A DNA stretch of 35,430 nucleotides from JAJDIA01 sp031555145 (GTDB taxonomy: Bacteria > Bacteroidota > Bacteroidia > Bacteroidales > Tannerellaceae). Each line of letters begins with the position of its first letter. Positions within the stretch are counted from its first letter, which is position 1. The notes beneath the pieces are model-generated. The model was given only the letters and a program-made list of their open reading frames with translations. It searched no databases and was not told where the DNA came from. The stretch is from assembly GCA_031555145.1 (NCBI GenBank), contig JAVBUR010000117.1, positions 1-35,430 on the forward strand, read 5' to 3'. The position numbers were made by a program, and so were the translations under genes. Positions 15,608-24,188 of the stretch are shown piece by piece.

Positions 15608-18600
15608 TTAAAACACAATGTTTACACCCATGGTAAGCACCCGGCTGGTAGGATATGGATTCCAGTCTACACCCGGTTGGAGGTTACTTGTCCCTTTACT
15701 GCTCACTTCAGGGTCGTAACCGGAATAATTGGTGAGCGTGAGCAGGTTCTGGGCGCTTACATAGAGGCGTAAAGATTCGATGCTTTTCTTTATCGGGAAA
15801 CGATAACCTAAGACAACGTTCTTCAAGCGAATATACGATCCGTCTTCAATCATCCACGAGGAGAGAGGCAGGTAAGCGTGCGGAGCCGTGCGTGGAGCCG
15901 GGGTATTCGTATGCGTATTGGTCGTTGTCCAATAATCCAATACGTCTCTTCGTTGTGAGGCAAATGGCGATACCATGCCGTACTCCCCACGTCCGAGGTG
16001 CATAATGTCGTTTCCGTAGCTACCGTTGATAAAGAGACTCAAGTCGAAGTTCTTATAGGTGAAATTATTCGTCCAACTGAATATGAAATCAGGGTTTGGA
16101 TCACCAATAATAGCCCAGTCTTCACGGTCAATCTTTCCATCCTGGTTGATGTCTTTGAATTTGGGTGATCCTAATGCGTCGTTCGTCAATGCTTTCGGAT
16201 GTTTGGCGACTGTTTTACCTTCCGCATTTACAATGGTTGCGTTCATCATCTCTTCATTTTCAAATACGCCGTCATATACGTAGTATTTCCATATACCGAC
16301 AGGCAGCCCTTCTTCCAACCAACTACCTTCTACGCGTAAGTGGCCCGACAGGTATCCACCGGGTCTTCCCGGAGTCACATTCGGCAAGCTTTCCACTTTA
16401 TTTCTGTTCATCGAATACATCAGGCTGGTATTCCATGTGAATGCCCCGCGATCCTTGGAAGTGATCAGGTCGTAGCTTAAAGCAAGTTCCAACCCCCAGT
16501 TACTCATCTCGCCATGATTGCTGAAGATAGAACCGAATCCGGAAGATAATGGGATGGATACGTTCCACAACAGGTTTTTCGTGTTCTTTTTGTAATAGTC
16601 GGCGGTAAAATTGAGTCGGTTGTCAAGGAATCCGAGATCGAAGCCCAAGTCGAGCGTAGAGGTTGTTTCCCATTTCAAATCCGAGTTCGGTATTTTGTTC
16701 GGGGCAAATCCCGTAGCTTTACTACCTCCAAGGTTATACGAATATTGTGCCAAACTGGCCAGCGATGCGAAATTGCCGAAATTCTGGTTTCCTGCGTATC
16801 CATAGCTGGCACGAACCTTCAGGTTATCGATCCAAGCGGCATTTTCCATAAACGCTTCTTCGGATACACGCCATGCTAAAGCAGCCGAAGGGAAGAATCC
16901 CCACTTGTTGTTCGCTCCGAATTTGGAAGAACCGTCGGCACGTCCGGTGAGCGTTACTAAGTAACGGTTGGCGTAGTTATAGTTTACACGTCCCAACCAG
17001 GATGCCTGGCGAGGTGAATTCCTGTATGAAGTCGGCACACTTTTGGTTACACTGGCCGATCCCATACTGTTATCTTGCAACAGGTCGTTTACGAAATTGG
17101 CCACCACACTTTGTCCTCCCTGATATTCATACGACTGCAGGGTTAACCCGCCTACGGCATTGATCGAGTGGTTGCCAAATTTTGTTTGATAAGTGATCAG
17201 GTTCTCATTCAGATAAGAGGTGGATCTATTGGTACTCTTGGAGGCGATCCCATTGTCGCTTTCTCCCTGGAAAACAGTCGACGGGAAGTACGTATCACGG
17301 AAAGCATCGGAATAATCCGCTCCCACACGGACTTCTGCTCCTAATCCTTTTAATAACATATCCAGACTGAATTTAATGGACACATTCGCCATTACACGGT
17401 CGATGGTCGATTGGTCTTTGGCCAGTTTGGCCAAGCCGTAGGGATTACCTGTCGTCACGCCATACGGTGTCTGGTTCATGGTTGAGAAAGATCCATCTTC
17501 GTTATAGACATACATGGTAGAAGGAATAGCCAAGGCGCCGTTGATGACACCACCACCCTGTGCACCGTCACCTTCGGAGAAAGCCACATTCGAGAATGTC
17601 CGGCTGGCTGTCAGTGATGTCTGGACGGTAATCCAGTTAGAAACCTTGGAGTCGGTATTGGCACGTAAAGAAGCACGGTTCAGGTCGGAATTGATCACAA
17701 TACCGTCCTGGCTGAAGAAGCTACCGGTGATGGCAAACTGATTAGTGTCTGATCCGCCGTTGATACTTAACTGGTGGTTGTGCATCAATGCATCGCGGAA
17801 GATAAGCTCTTGCCAGTCCGTACTGTTATTACGATAGTAAGACGGTTCTTTCCATTTTTCGTTAGCACCACCATAGATGGGGGCTAATCCGGCATTGGCG
17901 GCTGCCACGTTAGACATGGTGGCAAATTCTTCCCCATTCATCATGTCCATTTTCTTTGCCACGCTTTGTACGCCGACACTTCCGTCGTAGGTGACTTTGG
18001 TTTTGCCTGTTTTACCTCTTTTAGTCGTAATCAATACTACGCCGTTAGCGCCACGCGATCCATAGATCGCTGTAGATGATGCATCTTTCAGGATCTCAAT
18101 CGATTCGATATCGTTCGGGTTGATGGTGGCCATCCCGTTGTTTGCCAATGATCCGCTGTTGTAACCTGAAGCCATACCACCTGCGGCAATGGGGAATCCG
18201 TCGATAACGAACAAAGGATCATTTCCGCTTGATAAGGAGTTACCCCCACGTACACGGATAGCTATCTGCCCGCCGGGAGCGCCGGAGGTGCTGGTCACCT
18301 GTACGCCGGCTGCCCGTCCTTGTATCCCCTGGTCGACCGAAGTCATAGGGAGCTTTTGAAGCTCTTCCGATTTGATGGAGGAGACGGCGCCTGTCAGGTC
18401 GCTTTTCTTTACTGTTCCGTAACCTACGACTACGACTTCGTCTATGGCTTGTGTGTCTTCTACAAGGGTTACGTTGATCGTCGACTGATTACCGACTTTT
18501 GTTTGTTGTGTAATGTAACCAATGTACCTGAATTCAAGAACAGAAGCGCTTCCCGGTATTTCAATGGAATAGTTTCCGTCTAAATCAGTTACTGTCCCGA

Positions 18601-18760
18601 TCGTGGTCCCTTTCACAACAACATTGGCGCCTATGACAGGGTCATTATGTGTGTCTTTCACGACTCCTGTAACCCTTTGTTGAGCAAAAACAACAGTCGC
18701 GCTCAACAATAATGCGAGCACAATACTAGCCCGCTTAAAAGAATTGATGATCTTTTCCAT
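15608..18760 (-). CDS. susC: SusC/RagA-like TonB-dependent glycan transporter
   Basis: A 1050-residue outer-membrane transporter. After a signal peptide (about 1-26, VFA|Q) comes the carboxypeptidase-regulatory-like domain (about 28-105: VTGVVKDTHNDPVIGANVVVKGTTIGTVTDLDGNYSIEI), then the IDEVVVVGYGTVKKSDLTGAV linker typical of SusC, the plug (LQGRAAGV-type sequence, IRVRGGNSLSSGNDPLFVIDGFP, IESIEILKDASSTAIYGSRGANGVVLITTKRGK) and a long barrel ending in VNIVF. No frame damage is seen. It opens the PUL operon; susD follows by 28 bp. The start at 18760 fits the signal peptide and leaves a 47-bp leader from the -7 element. The preceding direct repeats suggest activation by the upstream hybrid regulator. 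Confidence 0.95.
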   Translation of the reverse strand: MEKIINSFKRASIVLALLLSATVVFAQQRVTGVVKDTHNDPVIGANVVVKGTTIGTVTDLDGNYSIEIPGSASVLEFRYIGYITQQTKVGNQSTINVTLVEDTQAIDEVVVVGYGTVKKSDLTGAVSSIKSEELQKLPMTSVDQGIQGRAAGVQVTSTSGAPGGQIAIRVRGGNSLSSGNDPLFVIDGFPIAAGGMASGYNSGSLANNGMATINPNDIESIEILKDASSTAIYGSRGANGVVLITTKRGKTGKTKVTYDGSVGVQSVAKKMDMMNGEEFATMSNVAAANAGLAPIYGGANEKWKEPSYYRNNSTDWQELIFRDALMHNHQLSINGGSDTNQFAITGSFFSQDGIVINSDLNRASLRANTDSKVSNWITVQTSLTASRTFSNVAFSEGDGAQGGGVINGALAIPSTMYVYNEDGSFSTMNQTPYGVTTGNPYGLAKLAKDQSTIDRVMANVSIKFSLDMLLKGLGAEVRVGADYSDAFRDTYFPSTVFQGESDNGIASKSTNRSTSYLNENLITYQTKFGNHSINAVGGLTLQSYEYQGGQSVVANFVNDLLQDNSMGSASVTKSVPTSYRNSPRQASWLGRVNYNYANRYLVTLTGRADGSSKFGANNKWGFFPSAALAWRVSEEAFMENAAWIDNLKVRASYGYAGNQNFGNFASLASLAQYSYNLGGSKATGFAPNKIPNSDLKWETTSTLDLGFDLGFLDNRLNFTADYYKKNTKNLLWNVSIPLSSGFGSIFSNHGEMSNWGLELALSYDLITSKDRGAFTWNTSLMYSMNRNKVESLPNVTPGRPGGYLSGHLRVEGSWLEEGLPVGIWKYYVYDGVFENEEMMNATIVNAEGKTVAKHPKALTNDALGSPKFKDINQDGKIDREDWAIIGDPNPDFIFSWTNNFTYKNFDLSLFINGSYGNDIMHLGRGEYGMVSPFASQRRDVLDYWTTTNTHTNTPAPRTAPHAYLPLSSWMIEDGSYIRLKNVVLGYRFPIKKSIESLRLYVSAQNLLTLTNYSGYDPEVSSKGTSNLQPGVDWNPYPTSRVLTMGVNIVF

Positions 18761-18807
18761 GTAATAGATTCGTTTAATTTTTTTCAATTGGATTATTTTC
18801 ACCCGAA

Positions 18808-18815
18808 CAAATGTA
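18808..18815 (-). promoter_or_regulatory. Putative -7 promoter element of susC
   Basis: On the minus strand TACATTTG matches TAnnTTTG, 47 bp before the susC ATG. At the normal 19-bp spacing there is no TTTG -33 box; that place is covered by the proximal direct repeat instead. This is what an activator-dependent PUL promoter should look like. Confidence 0.55.
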
Positions 18816-18829
18816 TAGGCATCGATTGC

Positions 18830-18864
18830 CTGTTGACTAATACAAATCGGCTATTAACTAATAC
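18830..18864 (-). promoter_or_regulatory. Candidate operator of the hybrid regulator: 14-bp direct repeats, 21-bp period
   Basis: On the minus strand GTATTAGTTAATAG (18864-18851) and GTATTAGTCAACAG (18843-18830) form direct repeats with two mismatches and a 21-bp period. AraC-type DNA-binding domains commonly contact half-sites two helical turns apart. The proximal copy ends 14 bp before the -7 element, overlapping the -33 position. Binding by the adjacent regulator is inferred. Confidence 0.55.
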
Positions 18865-19000
18865 TTTTTTGTATCCGGTAGTACAAATGACAATATATGC
18901 CGATTCGTGCAATGGTTATGCACACACGGAACATACGATGAAAAAGGATCCATGCTTCCCCTAAAAACCAGAACGGTTCCGAAGGCTTCGATAAGGCCTG

Positions 19001-22000
19001 TTATTGTTTCCGGTGTTTGGCCGCAAAATCCGAAGGAGATTCGCCAAACTCTTTTTTAAAGATACGGGAGAAGTACGACGCATTGTCTATCCCGACCCGT
19101 TCCATCACGTCGCTGATGGGTATATCTTCCCCGACTAATAACTGTGCGGCCTTACGCAAACGGTAGTTGCGGATATACTCTACGACCGACTGGCCTGTCA
19201 ATGCTTTTACTTTTCCATACAGCTTGCGCCGGCTCATGGCAAGCGAGGCGGCTATCTGGAGGACATCGATGTCGACATTCGTCAGATTCTCTTCTATCAC
19301 GCCAATGAATTGATCCATGAATGCGGCATCGCGCCTGTTGATCAGTGTTTCATTGCTTTCAGGCTGGGCAAAATAGTATTTCGCATAATAATCCCTGATA
19401 CGTTGCTGTTGTTTGAACAGGTTAGCCAGGTTGAGTGCTAACACTTGCTTATTCACCGGTTTTTCCAGATACACATCGGCTCCGGAATACAGCCCCTCAA
19501 TCTGGTTCTCGATGCCCGTTTTTGCCGTTAGCATCACAATGGGGATATGCGAAGTTTCCATTTGCTCTTTGAGTATCTTGCTCAATTCAATGCCACTTAT
19601 GTAAGGCATCATCACATCTGTCAGTACCAGATCTATATCTTCTTCGTCGATCACCGTCAATGCTTCGCGGCCGTTGGCTACTTCTTTGATGTCGTATTGC
19701 CCATGAAGCATATCAGCAAGATATTCCCTTAGCTCATCGTTGTCTTCAACAATCAGTATGGTTTTCTTAGTAGATAACAGGTCTTCTTCCCTCACCTTCT
19801 CCTCATTACCGGCATTCTTTGCTGATTCAAAAAATGGTTGTGTGTCGGATAAGACGCTGTTGGATTGGGTATCAACCCTGTCCGCCGTATCATACACCGA
19901 AGGATCGGCCGGAAACCCGACCAGGATATCCGTTCCTCTGCCTCTTTCGCTGTAAACGGCAATGGTACTTTTGTGTAATTCTACCAGGCTTTTGACTAAG
20001 GCAAGGCCGATGCCTGAGCCCAGATGCGGTGTTCCTCCCGACTCGTTTACCCTGTAATACCGTTCGAAAATATGCGCGATAGAATTTTCGGATATACCCA
20101 CCCCGTTATCGCTTATAACCAGGCCGAACAACCGTTCTTTATTCTCTGCCTGTTTGGCCATGTAACACTTGGTATAAGCACTTCTGAAGTTGCTGATATC
20201 GGCTACTGTCATGACTGTAATCTGTCCTCCGGGGGAAGTGTATTTGAAAGCGTTGTTTAACAGGTTGAGGAGTATTTTCTCCATCACCTTCTGGTCGTAA
20301 CAGAGGCTGGCCGGCAGTTGCGGATCCGTTTCAACCTTGAAAAGAATTTGTTTAAGCTGCGCGTATTCCATGAAATCGGCACAGCTTTCTGTAACAAATG
20401 CATTCAAGTCTCCTTCTTGCAGGCTAAGCTTGACTTTTCGGTTTTGCAGGGTTCTGAAATCCATCAACTCATTGATCAGACTGATCAACCGTCGGGCGTT
20501 ATTATCGAGTGTCGTGATGTATTTCCCGGTTATATTCCCGCTTTTAATGGCATCGATAGCAGCGATGATCAAGGATAGCGGTGTCCTGAAATCGTGCGAT
20601 ACATTGGTGAAGAACTTCAGTTGTTCCTGGTGGTATTCCTCTTTTTGCTTCTTTTCCTGCTCTTCCAGGTAAAACTGCATTTTTAAGCTTCGCTGATACG
20701 TATAATACGTTAGTATCATGTATAAAACGGCCGACAATAATAGGATATACCCCATTATCGCCCATACACTATACCAGGGAGCAGGCTTGACGGTAAGCTG
20801 CACAATAGTCGGCGGTCCCCATAGGCCGTCATTGTTGGCCGTCATAATTTCGAAACTGTATTTGCCTCTTGGCACTTTGGCGTACGAGGCTGATCGTTGG
20901 TTGGCGCTTGTTTCGATCCAACGGTCGTCGTATCCTTTCAGTCGACAGCGGAAACGGTTTTTATCCGGATTCTGATAATTGGTAGAGGTAAACTCGAATG
21001 AGAAATTATTCTGATTATAGTCCAGCACCAATTCGGTCGTTTGGAATATAGACGCTTTAAGTGGCGAGTCTTTCACTCCCGGGATAACCGGCACATTGTC
21101 CAGATAGAATTCAGAAACGATCACCTGCGGCTGAAGCCCGTTATAACTATTCAGGGTAGGGTCAACCACGGTGAACCCTTCATTCCCGCCAAAAAAGAGC
21201 TCACCGGAAGCCGACCGGTAGGTCGCATGCGGATAATACATCTTCCCCTGAGCGCCGTCGGCCTTGTCAAATTGTTGTAGCCTGTTGGTTTTGGTGTCCA
21301 GGCGGAACAGCCCATTGTTAGTGCCCATCCATACATTCCCCTGTTGATCCCCATTGAGGCTGTATAGGGTGTGTACGTCGTATTTCGACAGATCCGCCTT
21401 CAAGGATAGTTCCTGGGTAGAGACATCGTACACCCATAATCCGTTACCGACAGTGCCCACCCATACCTGATGGTTTATACGATCATTCCAAATGGCCCGT
21501 ATGTTGATCTGCTGGATATGATTAGTCTCTGAATAGTTGTACCCGGCAAACGACACATTACGTGTACGGACGTTCATGATCAACAGTTGAGAGGCTGAAA
21601 CGATCCATAGGGTATCCCCATTCCCCCGTTGTATATCACTGATATCTCCGTCGGCTCCGATAGGGGCCGTCCGGAAATTGTAATGTTCTATTTTAAAATC
21701 TTTTGTCGACAAATAACTCAGGTGATCCCTGTCCATCAGGTATTTGATCCAGATTCCCGAATCGGCTTCCGCAACAATCCGTTCCACATGGTCGTTCTTC
21801 AGCATATTATTGCTGACTCCATAGTGGGTAAAACGTCCGGTACGGGTATCCAGGCAATCCATTCCCCCACGCGACATGCCAATCCAAAGCTTGTTGTCTC
21901 CTGTAAATAGTAAAGCCTGGATATTATCGTAGGAGAGACTGTTCTGTCCGGCTCTATGCTTGAAACAGGTGAATGTATTGTTTTGCTTATCTAAACGGTT

Positions 22001-23104
22001 GAGTCCTCCGCCTTCTGTCCCTATCCAAAGAGATCTGTCATCTTCCTCAAAGCAGCTCACCACCGAATAGCTTAGCTCATCGGTTAACCCATTGAATGTC
22101 CGCAGGCTCCTTCGTTCATGGAGGTTTACATAGCAAAGCCCCCCCGAATAGGTGCCAAACCAAAGACCTCCTTCTTTATCTTCCGATATCCTCCAGACCG
22201 AACTGCTTGGCAGGCTGTAAGGATCCATTTTGTCGTATGCATAGTGTGCGTAACCATCGGTGGTGGGGTCTAAAATATAGATTCCCCGTTGGCCGGTAAT
22301 CCAGATATGCCCCAACTTATCTATAAACAACGCTCTGGCCGGCACTCGCCTGTCGCCCTGCGGATAAAAGAAATCGTATTGTTTTATTTCCCGGTAATCA
22401 GGGAAAGATATAACCCTTAAGCCTTTGTTCTCGGTCAATACATAAAGTAATGAATCCGTTCGGATGATATCGACAATCGTATATGTGGGATCGGAAAAAA
22501 CAGGCTGGAACTTTTTCCTGTTTTCATCATAGGCATAGATATGCCCGGTAGAGGTCCCTATATACACCGATTGTTCTTGGGTGCAGATGGTTGAAACACC
22601 CTGAATGCTCCCTTCTTCGGAAGCTATGGCAGCCAACTGAAAGTTATGCTTGTCGAATAAACCAATCGAATAGGAATCCGACATCCATAACCTCCCTTTG
22701 GCATCCTCCTTTAAGAGAGTAATCCTTCCCTGGAAAATACGCTCGAAATTATCGGTAAGCGGATTGTATTTCATCAACCCGTTATTCGTCGTCAGATAGA
22801 TATCCCCTTCGGTATCAATTTCCAACCGTTCGAAAGTCCAGTTCACAGCATAATCCGATTTAGGTAGCTTATCTGTGTAGTATTTAAAATTATACCCGTC
22901 AAACCGATACAGATCGCTGACAGTAACCACCCATATAAAGCCCCATCTGTCTTGCTTGACATCTCGCTGGCCATTGGAACTAAGACCGCCATTCGGGGAT
23001 ATGCGGCGTATTTTATAATTCGGTATTGCGCCTTGCTGGTGATTGGCAAAGACAGAAATGGTGATTAGTAATAAAAAGAAGGTGAATAAGGTGGGCTTTC
23101 TCAT
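19001..23104 (-). CDS. Hybrid two-component system regulator (HTCS)
   Basis: A 1367-residue single-polypeptide sensor and activator. A signal peptide (1-20) leads into a periplasmic two-propeller sensor made of Reg_prop repeats (about 35-650, e.g. LWFGTYSGGL, LWIGTEGGGLNRLD, VWMGTNNGLFRLD). A Y_Y_Y domain (about 693-772) and one transmembrane helix (about 780-802) follow. Cytoplasmic parts are a HisKA domain with H837 in FTNVSHDFRTPLS, HATPase boxes NLLNNAFKYT (947-956), DNGVGI (999-1004) and GSGIGLAL (1029-1036), a receiver with phospho-acceptor D1163 in LTDVMMP, and an AraC helix-turn-helix at about 1275-1362. All catalytic residues are present. HTCS proteins normally sense a glycan fragment and activate the adjacent PUL. 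The gene lies directly upstream of susC on the same strand; its own promoter abuts the six-unit repeat array. Confidence 0.95.
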   Translation of the reverse strand: MRKPTLFTFFLLLITISVFANHQQGAIPNYKIRRISPNGGLSSNGQRDVKQDRWGFIWVVTVSDLYRFDGYNFKYYTDKLPKSDYAVNWTFERLEIDTEGDIYLTTNNGLMKYNPLTDNFERIFQGRITLLKEDAKGRLWMSDSYSIGLFDKHNFQLAAIASEEGSIQGVSTICTQEQSVYIGTSTGHIYAYDENRKKFQPVFSDPTYTIVDIIRTDSLLYVLTENKGLRVISFPDYREIKQYDFFYPQGDRRVPARALFIDKLGHIWITGQRGIYILDPTTDGYAHYAYDKMDPYSLPSSSVWRISEDKEGGLWFGTYSGGLCYVNLHERRSLRTFNGLTDELSYSVVSCFEEDDRSLWIGTEGGGLNRLDKQNNTFTCFKHRAGQNSLSYDNIQALLFTGDNKLWIGMSRGGMDCLDTRTGRFTHYGVSNNMLKNDHVERIVAEADSGIWIKYLMDRDHLSYLSTKDFKIEHYNFRTAPIGADGDISDIQRGNGDTLWIVSASQLLIMNVRTRNVSFAGYNYSETNHIQQINIRAIWNDRINHQVWVGTVGNGLWVYDVSTQELSLKADLSKYDVHTLYSLNGDQQGNVWMGTNNGLFRLDTKTNRLQQFDKADGAQGKMYYPHATYRSASGELFFGGNEGFTVVDPTLNSYNGLQPQVIVSEFYLDNVPVIPGVKDSPLKASIFQTTELVLDYNQNNFSFEFTSTNYQNPDKNRFRCRLKGYDDRWIETSANQRSASYAKVPRGKYSFEIMTANNDGLWGPPTIVQLTVKPAPWYSVWAIMGYILLLSAVLYMILTYYTYQRSLKMQFYLEEQEKKQKEEYHQEQLKFFTNVSHDFRTPLSLIIAAIDAIKSGNITGKYITTLDNNARRLISLINELMDFRTLQNRKVKLSLQEGDLNAFVTESCADFMEYAQLKQILFKVETDPQLPASLCYDQKVMEKILLNLLNNAFKYTSPGGQITVMTVADISNFRSAYTKCYMAKQAENKERLFGLVISDNGVGISENSIAHIFERYYRVNESGGTPHLGSGIGLALVKSLVELHKSTIAVYSERGRGTDILVGFPADPSVYDTADRVDTQSNSVLSDTQPFFESAKNAGNEEKVREEDLLSTKKTILIVEDNDELREYLADMLHGQYDIKEVANGREALTVIDEEDIDLVLTDVMMPYISGIELSKILKEQMETSHIPIVMLTAKTGIENQIEGLYSGADVYLEKPVNKQVLALNLANLFKQQQRIRDYYAKYYFAQPESNETLINRRDAAFMDQFIGVIEENLTNVDIDVLQIAASLAMSRRKLYGKVKALTGQSVVEYIRNYRLRKAAQLLVGEDIPISDVMERVGIDNASYFSRIFKKEFGESPSDFAAKHRKQ

Positions 23105-23133
23105 AATATCACCGGTATCATTTTAATTTGACT

Positions 23134-23141
23134 CAAAGATA
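23134..23141 (-). promoter_or_regulatory. Putative -7 element of the hybrid regulator gene
   Basis: On the minus strand TATCTTTG matches TAnnTTTG, 29 bp before the ATG. A GTTG tetramer 17 bp upstream, in the first unit of the repeat array, may serve as the -33 box, so any protein bound to the array would touch the promoter. Confidence 0.45.
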
Positions 23142-23144
23142 ACT

Positions 23145-23290
23145 GAAATCCGGCAAAACAACACTTAGATGATGTTCAAACAACACCTAGATGTTGTTGT
23201 CACAGCATCTAGATGTTGTTAGTGCAACTCATAGGCGTTGAGGGGTACAACTCTTAGACGTTGTTGGTACAACTCTTAGGCGCTGTTTTG
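23145..23290. repeat. Six-unit array of 22-bp palindromic repeats (CAACA-N6-TGTTG)
   Basis: TAGATG or TAGRCG cores lie at 23166, 23188, 23210, 23232, 23255 and 23277, a period of 22, 22, 22, 23 and 22 bp. The best units read CAACAYCTAGATGTTG, a near-perfect 16-bp palindrome whose inverted half-sites are 11 bp apart; 6 bp of less conserved sequence separates units. The array fills the space between the RmlD-like gene's stop and the regulator's promoter. Related arrays occur at 35078-35180 and, as one unit, at 8842-8876. It is not a CRISPR, because there are no long unique spacers. Confidence 0.88.
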
Positions 23291-23296
23291 GCGTGT

Positions 23297-24184
23297 TTAG
23301 CGGAACTCCTTCATCCCTTCCTCCAGCGTATGGGGGCGGAAGCCGAAGTCGCGGCGGGCACGGGCATTCGACAGGCCGCTGAAGCGGGGGCGGAGCGTAG
23401 TTTCGTTCATCTCTTCCGTCGTGACGGGTTGGATGAGGGTGCGGTCGAGGCCGAAGGCGTCGGCTACGCGGAAGGCGATCTCGGCAATCGACAGGCATTC
23501 GTCGCCGCAGAGGTGGTAGACGCCGTTGCCATCGAAGCGGATGAGTTGTTCCAAGCCCGTGGCGATATCTTCCACCCAGGTGGGCGTGCGCCACTGGTCG
23601 GAGACGACGCGGATCGGCTCGCCATTCATCAGGCGGGAGCGGACGAGTTGGATGATATTTCCATGTTGACCGGGCAACGCCTGGCCATACACCACAACGA
23701 CGCGGGCGATGGCATAATTGTGGCACGTGGCGGCAACGGCCTCTTCACCCTGTAGCTTGGTCATGCCGTAGTAGTTGACCGGAACCGCAGCATCATCTTC
23801 GGTATAGAGCTGGCGGCGGTCGCCGGCAAAGACGAAGTCGGTTGAGAGGTGGATCAGCCGGCACTCCAGCGCATCGCAGCAGCGAGCGAGGTTTTCGACG
23901 GCGGATACATTTACGGCATAGGCCTCTTCCTGATGCGTCTCGCAGTAGTCGGGGACGGACTGGGCGGAAGTATTCACCACCGCATCCGGCCGGATCGTGT
24001 CGAGCAGGCGCCCGATGGCGGCGTGGTCGGTGAGGTCGGCTTCCACAAACCGGTACCCGGCCTCCGGCCAGCGGTCGGCATGGAGCGAGCAGCCGTAGAC
24101 GTCATACTGTCCGCTCCGCGTAAGTGTCTGTAACAGCCGACGGCCGGTGAAGCCGTTGGCGCCGATAACAAGGACCTTTTTCAT
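23297..24184 (-). CDS. RmlD-like SDR family NAD(P)-dependent sugar-nucleotide reductase
   Basis: A 295-residue extended short-chain dehydrogenase of the dTDP-4-dehydrorhamnose reductase superfamily. The Rossmann glycine motif GANGFTG is at 8-14, DAVVNTSAQSVPDYCE matches the RmlD-type strand and loop, LSTDFVFAGDRRQLYTEDD is the family signature, and YYGMTKLQGEE holds the catalytic YxxxK. No rml operon partners are nearby, so rhamnose synthesis is not supported; the true substrate is unknown. The start at 24184 is chosen because the Rossmann strand must be near the N-terminus. It begins 4 bp after the porin-like gene, so the two are co-transcribed. Confidence 0.85.
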   Translation of the reverse strand: MKKVLVIGANGFTGRRLLQTLTRSGQYDVYGCSLHADRWPEAGYRFVEADLTDHAAIGRLLDTIRPDAVVNTSAQSVPDYCETHQEEAYAVNVSAVENLARCCDALECRLIHLSTDFVFAGDRRQLYTEDDAAVPVNYYGMTKLQGEEAVAATCHNYAIARVVVVYGQALPGQHGNIIQLVRSRLMNGEPIRVVSDQWRTPTWVEDIATGLEQLIRFDGNGVYHLCGDECLSIAEIAFRVADAFGLDRTLIQPVTTEEMNETTLRPRFSGLSNARARRDFGFRPHTLEEGMKEFR

Positions 24185-24188
24185 ACCG

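Larger units (their letters stand above)
18761..19000. other. Intergenic region between the hybrid regulator and susC
   Basis: No gene is seen in this 240-bp AT-rich region. It contains the susC -7 element, the pair of direct repeats, and a GGCA-N5-TGCC inverted repeat at 18818-18830 just upstream of the -7 element. A weak hairpin with a T-run near 18966-18981 (minus strand) could partly terminate the regulator transcript. Confidence 0.6.

Noticed and set aside
23145..23290. The 22-bp arrays as a CRISPR
   Set aside because: Units are contiguous at 22 bp with only about 6 bp between palindromes. There are no unique spacers of 25-40 bp and no cas genes in the window.
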